A stretch of DNA of 64,000 nt from Echinometra lucunter (lineage: Eukaryota > Echinodermata > Echinoidea > Camarodonta > Echinometridae). The DNA lies in the NCBI GenBank assembly GCA_029962745.1, contig CM057162.1:19427840-19491839 (forward strand), read 5' to 3'. Shown one piece after another: positions 10,562-22,128 of this stretch (the first letter of the stretch is position 1; each line of letters opens with the position of its first letter). A program made the translations under genes and the position numbers. The notes beneath the pieces were generated by a model that saw nothing but the letters and a program-made list of their open reading frames with translations, did no database searches and was not told where the DNA came from.

Positions 10562-11480
10562 TATACAAATATACCAAGCTGTGAGAAAGTAAAGTGGAAA
10601 TTATTTATCTGAGGAAGGTCTGGCATAGCACTATTTCTTCCCAAAGGGCAAAGCCCCACGGAAACTAGATGAATCTTTGACCACGTGCGATCGAACTTTA
10701 TGCCTCCGCCATTACCAAATCAGAAATAAATGGCACTTCATGTTGATTTATTTTCATTTATACAATGACATTTTTGACCTTGACCTTTGACCTTGTGACC
10801 CCCAAATCTAATAAGGGCATGTACCAAGTTTGAAGCTGCTCCGTCAAATGGTTGTTGAGTTATCGCGAGAACGGACTATTTCTATGTACATAATGACCTC
10901 CATGACCTTTGACCTTTAACCTTGAGACCCTAAAATCTACTCAGATCATTGTCGTTCCCATATGCATACATGAACCAAGTCTGAAGTTGATCCGTCAAAT
11001 GGTTGAGTTATCGCAAGAACGAACCATTTCTATGTACATAATGACCTCTATGACCTTTGACCTTTGACCTTGAGACCCCAAAATCTACTCAGATCATTGT
11101 CCCTCCCATATGCATACATGTGCTAAGTTTGAGGTTGATCGGTCTAATGGTTGTTGAGTTATGGTGAAAACAAGTCATTTTTATGTGTATTATTACCTCT
11201 ATGACCTTGACCTTCGACCTTGAGACTCCAAAATCTAATCAGATCATTGTCCCTCCCATATGCATACATGAGCCAAGTTTGAAGTTGATCTGTCAAACGG
11301 TTCTTAAGTTATCACGAGAACGAAAACGGGACGGACCGACGGACGACCCGAAAACATAATGCCTCCGGCAACCACCTACGGTGGCCGGAGGCATAAAAAT
11401 AGTAACTATTGCCAGTCCCTCCGAAGATATATAATTTCCACTATACTTTCGAACTAAATGCTTGGTATATTTGTTTTATA
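10562..11480. mobile_element. TATACAAATATAC element split by a TGACCT cassette
   Basis: TTATACAAATATACCAAGC at the left and GCTTGGTATATTTGTTTTATA at the right are complementary and match the ends of the 5859-6072 fold-back family. The interior is interrupted by the 10664-11399 cassette. The order of insertion is therefore visible: the cassette entered this element. Confidence 0.65.
10664..11399. mobile_element. TIR cassette with DR1-type TGACCT arrays, copy 2
   Basis: Same structure as 8605-9366: ACTAGATGAATC left flank, TTATGCCTCCGCC end, tandem TGACCTTTGACCT units, a GGACGGACCGACGGACG run and GGCCGGAGGCATAA. One unit has lost part of its leading motif (TTTAACC). Orientation is the same as copy 1. 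Confidence 0.8.
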
Positions 11481-12337
11481 TCTCTTCTTTACAACTTAAG
11501 AAACACAACATGATACATTTGACTAACCTGAAGTTTCCGTACTAATGAGTAATGTTAGCTATTGGATCGAAGATCCTCAATCATGGATGAAATCATTCAT
11601 GGTGAACAGTGAATGTGTCTACAACTTTTTGCAGCATTCTAAGAAATTATAGATCATGACCTACGCATGACAAATATTTTCACAGTTCCAATGAAATCTC
11701 TGAAGAAAAGGCCCAACTAAGGAGGCCGCCATGTTTGTTTACATATCCGATCTGAACCAGCTGATCCGGATCGGGCGCTGGAGAGCGGGGCCAAAGTACC
11801 AGTGGCTTGCGCCGATACTGCAGGCGTCATTGTTATGAGCAGTCCGTATAAGGACTGGACTCTGCAAGTTAAGCCTGCGTGTTCGAAACAAAGTTTGTCA
11901 ATGAACTGTGAGCATGCGCAGTACTGCCCAGGAAAAAAATAGTTAAAGATATTCGGAGCTCTGGCAGAGATTTGTTTTTCCTAGTGAAATTATCTTTTAT
12001 CACGTGAGAACCAATTGACCAACCATGTATTTAGAATACTCATGAATATTCATAGAAGGGATATAATTCCTATTATCATCATGACTATATTCAACTAGGT
12101 CCACCAGAAAATATAGACAGAATATCAAATGATCTCGCACATCTTTTGACAGAAACCAAAAAATGTGCGACTACACTTAACATGTTTCATGCCAATTTTC
12201 TTTTTGCTTCTAAAACAGTACATAAGCTTGTACGCAAGATTAGGGCCATGTTAAAATGACCTTGAGTCTTTGAAAATAGTGTGGTATACCAAAAGCAATT
12301 GCTCTAAACAAGGAAATGTTTTCAAACCAGTACTTAC

Positions 12338-12524
12338 TCCTGTGATGGTTGCAGTCCCCCATACACAATGATAGACTTTGTGTCATAGTGATAAACGCTG
12401 GTGTGGTCCCTCAGCCGTACCTCTCTTCCGAGCCCCCCTCTAGGAGTGATCTCTTCCCAACCCTGCAGCAACTGAAGGTCATACTTATAGACTGATCCCA
12501 AGAAAGACTGGTCTTCAGTTGCAC
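12338..12524 (-). CDS. megf8: MEGF8-like exon D: kelch repeats 3 and 4
   Basis: The 187 nt exon runs from CTATTTTTAG to CAG GA|GTAAGT. It completes the Gly-Gly of kelch 3 and encodes ATEDQSFLGSVYKYDLQLLQ, GWEEITPRGG, then LRDHTSVYHYDTKSIIVYGG of kelch 4. The Tyr-x-Tyr/Trp pair and D-H-T before the next strand are standard kelch positions. The exon ends in phase 2. A decayed partial copy of its 5' half lies immediately upstream at 12581-12708. Confidence 0.89.
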
Positions 12525-12580
12525 CTAAAAATAGAATAGGATTGTCAAAGATTAAACCAAGATACAGTACTTATGTTTCA

Positions 12581-12708
12581 CTGGAGCCTCAAGGTTTCTT
12601 CTGAGCTCCTTTCAAGTAATCCTCTGGGAAAGATTTCTTCACAATCTTGAAGCAACAGAAGGTCATACTTGCAGACTGATCCCAAGACAGACTGATCTTC
12701 AGTTGCAC
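12581..12708 (-). pseudogene. megf8: Relic tandem copy of exon D (pseudoexon)
   Basis: In the exon D frame this reads ATEDQSVLGSVCKYDLLLLQ, then DCEEIFPRG and LLERSSEETLRLQ, ending at TGA (12578-12580). The first ~75 nt are nearly the same as exon D and the match continues ~35-60 nt into the preceding intron (TTTTACAATCCTA). The AG of the 3' splice site has become CTG, and no other AG lies just upstream. The conserved kelch Tyr (VYKY) and Trp (GW) are both replaced by Cys. The frame is open for about 42 codons. It is best read as a decayed tandem exon duplication that can no longer be spliced in normally. Confidence 0.82.
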
Positions 12709-13657
12709 AGGGAAATACAATTAGGATTGTAAAAGATTTAACAGTCAGGTTGCCTACAAGATACAGTCTGGCAAGGGATTAACAGCCACGGATATAAAGT
12801 GCACATTTTTATTGGTGCTTTCACACCCCTTATGAGCATCTTCAAAGCCTACCCACCCCCATTCCCCCACCTCTTGCCAACCTTGAAGGGAGGAGGGGAG
12901 GGCACGGTGGAAGAGAAGAGGAAGGGGATCAGCCGAGGGAAGGCGATGGAATAGGAAGAGGAGGAGGAGGAGGAGAGATAGGTTATTTTAGCACAGCTTT
13001 TACTACGGAATACTGCTCAAGGATAACAAGAAATGTGGTGTGTTATGACAGGCAGTAATGCATGTGATGTCTAGAGTTTATCAATATAGAAATTAAGAGC
13101 CCTTCACCCACTAACAACTGAATTCTGAATTTCCAAAGGTTCCAGTAAGCAAAGGGTTAATGCCCACCTAACTAAAACTTATGAAACTGCTGTTATCTGG
13201 ACTGAACCCTCACATTTAATAATCAACCTCACGATTGGCTGCATAGCAACAGAAGCAGATAGCTATAAAATATTATGGACATGCTTATAGACCAATAAAA
13301 GGCATTTTAGAAGACAAATAGCATCATAAAAAGCGTATCTTGAGATAAAAGTAAATCATCGTGCATTGTGATGTTTTGCATTTCGTTCTAATAAGGTAGA
13401 AGACTTTTAGGGTAGTAAACTATACCTAAATGTCAAATAAGCTGCTAAAAATTGCTTCAACACACAGAAAATCACCTTGATGCTTACATTTAAGTACCAT
13501 GTATGTTTACTGGCATATGCAGGAGTACATACATGTATGATGAAGCCCTATGAACCCCTATGGGCAAAAATTCGATATATTTTAGTGTCTCTACGGTTGT
13601 TTATTTACTGTTGACTTTTGTTATTTTGTATCGACAAATGCAGGACAATCATTTTTA

Positions 13658-13660
<3 letters not shown>

Positions 13661-13706
<46 letters not shown>
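13661..13706. repeat. (AT)23 microsatellite
   Basis: A pure AT dinucleotide run of 46 bases in the intron. Confidence 0.95.
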
Positions 13707-13708
<2 letters not shown>

Positions 13709-14359
13709 AATTTTAATAACAAATTAAAATTTTTCTTTAATTTCTTTTAGCAATACTAATGAATTTATCTTATTTTATGCTTCAATGAACTTGTTTGGTG
13801 AATGTAAGTTACACACAAGCTTCAAAAATTACCTTAAAAAGTTAAAACTTAAGGGACAAAGAATGGATGACATTGTTTACATGATTTTATTCTTTCCTTT
13901 TGATTATTCATCAAAAATAATACAAAATGGACAGTTCTTGTGTCCCAGAAATGGGACAGAAAATTATGTCAAAAGTGTTTTTTCAATATTTGTTCCTATT
14001 CATCCTGTTTGAAGGTCTACATGAAGTTGGAGTCTTTGAAAAACTTTTACTGGAGGCAAAATCTGCCTTTCAGCCTTCTAGGAAGGAAAAACAAAACATA
14101 GAAAGAGAAGCAAAATATCTGCTGTCACCACCATTTACATATTTCCACTCTAAAGAGGATTGGTGAGAAACAGCATTATTCTCACAACTACCTTCCAATA
14201 TTTTCATGGCAGGGATACTAAAGCGTACTCACATACATGTACATGTTTCACAAAGTAAAACAAACCATGAATAAATAAATCAATTAATAAACAAATAAAA
14301 TGAACACAACAAATAAACAAATAAATAAATAAATGAAATTCTTAACACAGATTATGTAC

Positions 14360-14576
14360 CTCCTATAACCACTAAATAAGAATATTCCACTATACAGGAG
14401 GAGTGGTGCGCTAGACCCGGAGGGACGGAAACAGATCCCGATGGCAGCAGCACCCAGCTGAGAGAAGCCAGGTCAAAGGACCAAAGCTCATTAGACCAGG
14501 ACCCATTGGAAAGGATGCCTCCAAAGACCAGTAGGTGGTTTTCATACAGTTCCATGGTGTGCCGATACCGCCCACT
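14360..14576 (-). CDS. megf8: MEGF8-like exon C: kelch repeat 2 and start of kelch 3
   Basis: At 217 nt this is the largest exon seen. It starts after GTGATTCCACAG in phase 0 and ends ATA GGA G|GTACAT in phase 1. It encodes SGRYRHTMELYENHLLVFGG, ILSNGSWSNELWSFDLASLS with a conserved Trp, then PPGLAHHSSCIVEYSYLVVI and a closing Gly-Gly split by the intron. R-x-R-H-T, L-V-F-G-G and N-E-L-W-x-F are textbook kelch strands. N-G-S is a possible glycosylation site. Confidence 0.92.
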
Positions 14577-15040
14577 CTGTGGAATCACATGTGCAGTGAA
14601 GAAAAAAAAAATGAAGGTTAAACAAATCATCTCGTACCTTGCTTTTTTTTTAAATCTTTAAAAAAAACTTGCAAAAATAAATCAATCTTGCGATTCCCAG
14701 CAGAATACATGTTTGGCATTCACAAAATCACAATTTTTATCTCTATACTGAGATTACTTCTATATAACTAATACGTAACTAATATGTTACATTAGAAAAT
14801 ATTCATTACCGGTACTTTCCAGTTTCACTGAAAGTCAATCAATGAACACTTTTAAATTGTAAAAGGAACAGTAATTCATTGATGTAAATCAATTTTCTTT
14901 GGCAAAAACTGAAAAAGAAATTACCAGTATCAACTCTGACAGACATATCATAGTTGTGCTACACATACTGTATGTAGGATAAGACAATCATAATATTAAG
15001 GCTTATCCACACATACAGTGACAGACCCTAAACCACTTAA

Positions 15041-15163
15041 AAGCAATGGCTAACTTTGTGAGCAGCCGATTTAAAAAATTCTCAAACTAAGATGAAACAT
15101 GTGTATGAGACTTGTATTTGTACTCAAAAACCCTGAAACCAACCATAATTTAGAATGAAAAAC
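15041..15163 (+). repeat. Dispersed repeat (paralogue at 60812-60937)
   Basis: Nearly the same as 60812-60937 in the same orientation, from GGCTAACTTTGTGAG through CTCAAACTAAGATGAAACAT to GAATGAAAAA. The family is not recognised. Confidence 0.75.
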
Positions 15164-15837
15164 GGTTAGTAAGATGCAAACCGTGATTTTATTATTTTTG
15201 GTCTTAGAGACAATAAATAAGAGGACCGTTTTGCTGTGGGGTTAAAAAAAACTGTTATTTGCCTCGCTCCGTGTGATACGCCAATACACACAGTACGGTC
15301 CAGTGAGCCATGCGCGCTTGCACACTCCTTATCTCTAGTCTGTGCAACCGACCCTTATGAATTTTTCAAACATTGGTTCATATTTATATCTAAAATACTT
15401 CCTGTAGATATTATATTTGAAACTTTCAGACTGGTATTTTTACACAATAACCCTTATGTTTATCCCATTTTCAATTTAGCAACATGAGTTTTTTTTTTTT
15501 TGTTTTTTTTTAATTATAACAATGTTAACCAATACCTTTAAAACAAAAACAAAAAAAAATAATTCTTTTTTTTTATTTATCATTTAAAAAAGGTGTACAT
15601 ACAGGCCTCATTTCTGTATCTTAAACGGATTATGTGTATTTTGTTTGTTTTTGTTGCATCACTTCAATTCACTGTAAGTGTGTACTACTGGTACATTATA
15701 AAAAAAAAACATCATTTTTTTATTTTTTCTTTTCTTTTAAAGCCCAAGAAACACACTATATCATCTGAATGCGACCCAATTTTTGAACAAATGGCATTTT
15801 GCAATGAATATGAAAGTTCAACCAAGTAAAATTATCT

Positions 15838-16060
15838 TATTTGAAGTTCGGAATAAGGATAGGAATACTAAAATCGAAATTTTGGTTAACCGCAAGCCTT
15901 GTGGTCTGGGTCGGCTTCAAATCGCATTTGATCACAAGACTGCTACGACATCACTACGGTTCAGAATGGAAGCCGTTTTTATTCCTACAGAAAGGCTTGC
16001 AATCGCCTGGAATTTCTATTTTAGTATTCATACAACTATTTGGAACTTTGATCATTAAGA
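15838..16060. mobile_element. Fold-back MITE, ~220 bp
   Basis: AATACTAAAATCGAAATTTT on the left pairs with GGAATTTCTATTTTAGTATT on the right; GCAAGCC/GGCTTGC further in also pair. The whole element can fold on itself. No coding capacity. Confidence 0.65.
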
Positions 16061-16172
16061 TTTTAGATGTTTAAATGTTCATATAAAATGCCATAACAAA
16101 TTTTTCCAAAATCGAATCGCAGACGATTATGCAGCGGGCTTAATGCAACTGACCGCTACATATATGAATGGG

Positions 16173-16452
16173 TGACGTTTGTTATTCCGAAGGTTTGTTA
16201 TTCTGAAACACGCAAATTTCATATACCTAGATGTTCACAAGTCCGAAAATGAAAAAGGGTTCGTTAATCCGAAAAATGAAATAGGGTTCATCAGTCCAAA
16301 AGTCACTAACGAACTAACGAACTAACGAACCTTATTTCATTTTCGGACTGACGAACCTTCAGAATAATGAACCTTGTTTCATTTTCGGACTGACAAACCT
16401 TCGGACTAACGAACCTTCGGAATAAACGAACCTGCGGAATAACGAACTGTAA
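16173..16452. repeat. CGAACCTTCGGAATAA fold-back repeat
   Basis: GTTATTCCGAAGGTTTGTTA at the left and CGGAATAACGAAC at the right are complementary. Between them are many variants of CGAACCTT, TCATTTTCGGACTGA and ACTAACGAA in both orientations (GGGTTCGTTAATCCGAAAA versus its complement). Confidence 0.7.
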
Positions 16453-17160
16453 CCATATGAATACGCCTGAATATACATGTATGTAGCTTTAGAAACTGAA
16501 GCAACCTTTAAGTAGTATTAGGCACTAATTTCCTGTAATGGCCTATTCACACTTCCTTAAGTACTTCTAACTCTTGGCACCTGTAACATGATCTTAATTT
16601 CACATTTAATATTTCTTATGCGGGTACTCACTAATCACTCTTGTCATACGTGTACATTACATATCCATGTTTGTTGTTTACTTTGCTTTGAGGTTATCAA
16701 ATATCCGGTTAACGATGAGAAATTTATGATGAGATAGATAAGAATACAATGTTCTACGCAAATTGGAGATAACTTGGCTTTGAACCAGTCAAGAACATCT
16801 GCTTGTATCTCAGAATTGTGTTTGCTTCGTTTTAGATCTTTCATGATTCAGTTTTACCTCCTTAGACTTCATCAATAATTTGTCTTTCATTCTTACTGGG
16901 GCTGAGTCAAAACGTTTAACTGACGTTCAAACGACCGCCAGAAGCAAAACCATCTTCCGTTTTGAAAAAACATTTAACCGTTCAAAAAAAAAAAAACTCA
17001 CAACTTCATAAATAGTGCTAAAATTCTCATCTCACACCTACAGAATGTCCTTCCAATGTCTATATTTCTTTGAAAGTAGATAAATTTGGCTGTAAACTAA
17101 CAATGTAAAGAGAAATCATCAGTTCCTTTTGGCTCTGAAAAAACGAGTTTTTATTAACTA

Positions 17161-18186
17161 TTAACACAAAACAAAAAATAAGTTCCCCCGAAAACATATC
17201 CCGGTATTTTTTCGATCAGGAACCTATGATGAAGTCTGAAAACATAATCATGTAGCTACACTTCTCAGCTACATTTCCTGCAAAATTCAGGGTAAACCCT
17301 TCTGTCACGCTTCAGTGAACAAGATATATATGCAAAATTGTCATTTTTTGAAGTTCACAAGCCTCATGTCTTTGACGCTCTAAACTTTCACCTCATTTGC
17401 ATAATTTTCTCGTCTCATTTGCTCCCTGAAGCATAAGAGATCGGGATTTCGATGAAAATCAAATCAGAAGAACTCCTCAAGAAGATTTATGATGATTAAC
17501 CACATTAAGCAATTGAATTTTGGCCGATAGGTAAAAAAAGAGCTTTTCGAGTCCCATGTGCGCATTGAAGCGTAAACTTTCAATTAAATGCTATGAGATC
17601 ATTGATACATGTACATCGGTCATAGAAACATGCTAAAAATGTTATAGATAAGATTTTTAGTTCATAAAAAGAAGGCAATAATTTCAACATGGTGATATTT
17701 TGTTTTTTATTATGTGTTCATTCAATCGTGAATTGATAGGTATCAATTGCAAAAGTTGCAAACACCCTTCCAAAACATGAATTCCTCTGCATTTGATCAA
17801 TTTTACCGTGCAAAAGATGTCAAAACTGCAGTTTTCGTCATTTTCACCTCTTGTTCATTCAAGCATGAAATTTGGTGCACAACTCATTTGGCATGTTTGG
17901 TAACGAATAAAATTTATGTTGCATGCCTTAAAACGCAGAAAACTTAAAGTATGTTCCGATATCATTGCATCAAAGTCATGACACGAGGCTTGTGAACTTA
18001 AAAAAATGACAATTTTGCATATATGTCTTGTTCACTGAAGCGTGACAGAAGGGTTTGCCCTGAATTTTGCAGGAAATGTAGCTGAGAAGTGTAGCTACAT
18101 GATTATGCTTTCAGATTTCATCAAAGGTTCCTGATCGAAAAAATACAAGGATATGTTTTAGGGGGAACTTATTTGTTTTGTGTTTA
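17161..18186. mobile_element. 1.03 kb element with ~210 bp inverted arms
   Basis: 17161-17380 and 17975-18186 are inverted copies with few mismatches: AAGTTCCCCC/GGGGGAACTT, TAGCTACACTTCTCAGCTAC and its complement, TGTCACGCTTCAGTGAACAA and its complement. The central ~600 bp has variants of CATTCAAGC(G/A)TGA. No transposase ORF. Confidence 0.8.
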
Positions 18187-18233
18187 CATAAACAAGCATG
18201 AACATACAGTGCACATGTGGGAATGGACCGATT

Positions 18234-18259
18234 CCCCCCCCCCCCCAAAAAAAAAAAAA
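18234..18259. repeat. C13-A13 junction
   Basis: An uninterrupted C run followed directly by an A run. The same arrangement occurs at 34478-34511 and 35286-35319. Confidence 0.85.
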
Positions 18260-18495
18260 CCCAGCAAAATTCACTTTTTCTAGGTATAAAAATTAATCCT
18301 TCTATGCCACATTCTTCTTTTGAAAAAATGACTACATGGCTGTCAGAATTGTTGATACCTACTTTATCTCTGCTTTTTAGCTACAAATTCTTGACCAAAT
18401 AAGAATTACCTAGGCATTGTGGGTAAGGTTGGATATGGTCACAAGGATGTAAAAAAAAAATTACTAGAAATTCTCACTTTAGACAAGTGAAATTC

Positions 18496-19389
18496 TAGGG
18501 CTGTTACCGAACCGCCGAACCGAACGGAAATTCGCCGAACATGGCACTTCCGAACAGGACCGAACCGAACCGAACTCAAAGGCCAAGTTCGGAAGTTCGG
18601 CAATTTATAATACAGGATCATTATTCAGCCCTCGGTAGACCTTGTCCTGAATTGATTATGCTTGATTAAAGATACACCTTTGCTTTATTAAAAAATTAAT
18701 ACATACATTAATTGGTGGGATTTCTTTTAATTCATCTTCTAAAAGTTTTTCTTAAATAAAAGACAGAAAAACACTTAACAGCTTGTGTCTCATTTTCCTT
18801 TAATTCTGATAACTTTCATAATATTTGGCACCATGAATTCTAGTTGTTTTCCCCCAAAATCATGTTAAAAGCTTCAAAATATGCCCCCAGATATTCACGA
18901 TTGTAATCGATCGTAAAAAGGTTGTAATCGATTAACAATCATGATCGATCATAATACTAAATAAATATTCAAAAAAAATTTAAAAAGAAAAACACTGCTT
19001 TATTGATAATTTGTTTTAATATCTTCGTTCCTTCCCTTTATTTCGATTTTAAAAAAATTTTCTCGTTTTCTATTAATCAGTATATGAGAATTATCTTTCC
19101 CTTCCATTCAGAAAATAAAATAAATAACAAAGAATCATGCAATAAATGCAGTAACTATTTTTTGTCATACAAAATATATTTATAAGAAACAGTGACTTCG
19201 AAATGCATTAAAAATAGAGAGGGTTCTGGTGGTCATTTGTTATCCATGCTCACCCTTTTATTTTTTTTTATACTGTATTGCCGAACCCCGAACCGAACCA
19301 AAATTCGGAAATAAAAGTGCCGAACTCTACCGAACCAAACCGAACCGAACCGAACCGAACCCGTACATGGTGCTAAATTTACAGCTCTA
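18496..19389. mobile_element. hAT-like non-autonomous element with 8 bp target duplication
   Basis: A perfect 8 bp direct repeat TGAAATTC flanks the element (18488-18495 and 19390-19397). The terminal inverted repeats are TAGGGCTGT and, reversed, TAGAGCTGT. 8 bp duplications are typical of hAT insertions. Subterminal blocks on both sides are tandem CCGAAC/CCGAA motifs in the same direction. The ~650 bp core is AT-rich with ATCGATCGTAA-type motifs and no transposase. Confidence 0.82.
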
Positions 19390-20451
19390 TGAAATTCCCT
19401 TGTAATATCCTGAATTCCAAAATGAATCCATTGACTCTGAAATATGGTTCCAATCAACAAAATCATACAGATAATGACAAGGAAATTTTCCTTATCTAAA
19501 ATGTGAAACTCTAGTAACTGTTCTGATATCTGCATGACTATTTGCAGCCCAATCCCAATTGGACATTTTATTTTTAATCAAGAATTCCTAACCAAAAAAG
19601 CACATTAGTATGTACCTATAATTTTGACAGCCAATATTATTTTTTCTACTAGAGGATGTGGAGTATAGAAAATGAATTTTTACACCTGAAAAAAAGTACC
19701 GTCTTCAATCTCTGCCAGAAGTACAGTCCCACATTTGTATGTTCATGTTTGTTGATGTATCATTCAAAACTTGGTCATTCGGAGCCAAGAAGGAAATGAT
19801 AATGTCTCTTTTTTTATTTTTAGTTTACCATCAAATTAAACCACTTTCAAGGAAATAAAGACAATGGAAGCACATTTCACACATGTGAGATGTAAATTTT
19901 AGCAATATTTTGGCAGTTGTGAGAAGGCTTTTTGTAATCATCATTTTCATTACCTACCTTAATTAACCAGTTTAAAACGAAACTGCCCTTTTTTTGAAAC
20001 GGTTAATCGTTTTCCAAAAAAAAATCTTAATTGACTCAGCCCTAATTCTTACACAAAATGCACATGTAGTTTATGAGAACTTGTAATGCCATGAACTTAT
20101 CTTAATAATGATTACAAAATGTAACTGATAAATTGTCTTTTTTAGCAAAAAGAAAAAAATAGATAGTGTAGATATCTGCATTGCAATATTTATTTTTATA
20201 CAAGCCTGAACTATTACACTACATGCATTACCAGCTATTTTTTTTTTCGCTCTTGAACAGGAATATTTACTGCAACAATGTACTGCAACAAATTTTGATT
20301 CAAATTTTTCTGTGTTTTTGTTGTCTTTGCTCACATAATCACTTGTAATTTAAAGCAATGTGGACCAAAAGATAAAGCAAAGATATCTTAATAACTTGTG
20401 CTGAACTGCAATGGCTGGAAATACCAATTTCTCTTTGATGAAGTCACCTAC

Positions 20452-20546
20452 CGGTTTGACACTTCCATTAGGTGTGATTTGAGTCCACTCGTCTGCCTCA
20501 AAACTATATTGAACAAGGTCATCCAAAGGTCTATTTAGATCGTAAC
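20452..20546 (-). CDS. megf8: MEGF8-like exon B: second half of kelch repeat 1
   Basis: The 95 nt exon lies between CTTCTCAG and CCG|GTAGGT. With the last base of exon A it completes Gly-Gly and encodes YDLNRPLDDLVQYSFEADEW, then TQITPNGSVKP. L-x-Y-x-F plus the conserved Trp is the second half of a kelch blade. N-G-S is a possible glycosylation site. It is separated from exon A by 36.6 kb but the phases match exactly (2 bases + 31 codons). Confidence 0.88.
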
Positions 20547-22120
20547 CTGAGAAGAGAAGAGAAAAATAATGGATTTACAATGTACAGCACATGTAGAAAC
20601 AATATCATTTTACATCTCGGACAAATTATTACTACATTCAATTTGACTTCTACAAACAACTGCTCAACAGAGAATGTATCAAAACATGAGTTGCTATTTT
20701 GTGAAAGTTCATGTTTTCTACAAGTACAATAAACTTGTATTTATATTTGTAAATTACTTGCTTTATTATGGATTGGGTGTGATTTTATTTTTTTACCACC
20801 TAATATGAGTTTGTGCAAACTGAAGAGATAAGAATACAAAAATCAAATGTATATAAAAAGGCAAGTGCACAATATTTACATTGTACCATGTGTCCATGTT
20901 TGTATCCACCCAAAAAATTAAAACTGATATATATGCCATGAATTTACAAAAATCAATGCACTGTACATTACACAGCTTCAAAAAATGAAGCCTGTTTCTA
21001 TGCATGTTGTTACCCAGTAACGAGTGAATAGTTAATCCGTATTCAACAGGCACAACATGGCATATACACTGTAAAACGTCCTTCAATATTGTCAATACCA
21101 GGTTCATCTTGCAAGGCACTTGAAACCAGTTCTGATTTGATCAAAACAACTGATAAGCTTGTAAGATAAAGAAGTGCACAGACACAGTCAGTCAGTGTAG
21201 CAGGACATGAAAGAGGTTTTAAGCATTGTACACATATAATCTGGTATACAGTGTACCAACTAAAAACCACTTTGGTACACGTATATAAAGTGGTTGATGA
21301 TGATGTTTATTTGATGTAATTACCATATACTTGTAATGTAATGTAATGCACTTTATATCATGCCAAATCCATGCTGTGGAGTGCTCAAGGCATCAGGGAA
21401 CTGTAGGCTTACACACATGTATAAGTTCTCTCCATGAGTAGTAAGAGTAAGAATTCAGGTCTAACCAAAGGGTATTACTGCTCAACTTGGTTTTGGACCT
21501 CATCTCCCAGCTACAAGACTACTCTACCTAAAGCAATCGCGTCTCCTTGATAAGCTTGCATGTATTATGACATACCATATCCAAATATTAAAATGAGTAT
21601 TGTATACACATACACCATACTGAAGGCTCTTTCTTGTCAGCATCTTCTTGTTTTCATCTATTCGCCATTCATTTGAAGACATACGTTAAATTCTTGCACA
21701 ATTCATTTTCCTTGTGGGTGGTTTATCACTGCATGTGTGGACAAAGCACGACAGACAGCCAACAGCCTAGGCAGAACTGGTATTAGAATTTTTTGACAGG
21801 TGGAAGGATTCAGATGAGTAACTTGCATGATAACTCAACGCTCCAAAAGTGGACCTATAGGGCTGCTGGTACATAGGTCCATGATCACAACCAGTGATAA
21901 ATTTCATAGGTATACATAGTCACAGAAAGGACATCAACTTGCCTTTTAAATGATCCCAAAGTGTGTATGAATACTAATTTGTAAACGAGGGAGAGGCAAG
22001 CAAAGAGGACAGGCAAAGTGGGCAGGCAAAGTGCAGGGGAAAGGAGAACAAGAGGAGTGGAGGAAATTAAATGGAAGAGATTAGGGGAGGGGTGGAGAGA
22101 AACAGCGGAGAGCAAAGGCA
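20547..22120 (-). other. First part of the 36.6 kb intron, no features
   Basis: AT-rich intron. No exon, tandem repeat or paired ends recognised, apart from a purine-rich GGAGAGG stretch at about 21985-22120. Confidence 0.55.
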
Positions 22121-22128
22121 GGATGAGA

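Larger units (their letters stand above)
10254..12337 (-). other. Intron between exons D and E
   Basis: A 2.1 kb intron. 10562-11480 is a composite repeat. 11481-12337 is intron with no recognised element, including a GC-richer stretch around 11730-11890. Confidence 0.65.
12525..14359 (-). other. Intron between exons C and D
   Basis: A 1.8 kb intron. It contains the exon D relic, a purine-rich GGAGG tract (about 12880-12975), a 46 bp (AT)n run at 13661-13706 and an AAAT-rich stretch at about 14260-14335. Otherwise nothing is recognised. Confidence 0.65.
14577..20451 (-). other. Intron between exons B and C
   Basis: A 5.9 kb intron carrying a chain of repeats: 15041-15163, 15838-16060, 16173-16452, 17161-18186 and 18496-19389, listed separately. 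14577-15040, 15164-15837, 16453-17160 and 19390-20451 are AT-rich with homopolymers and no recognised exon. Confidence 0.65.
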
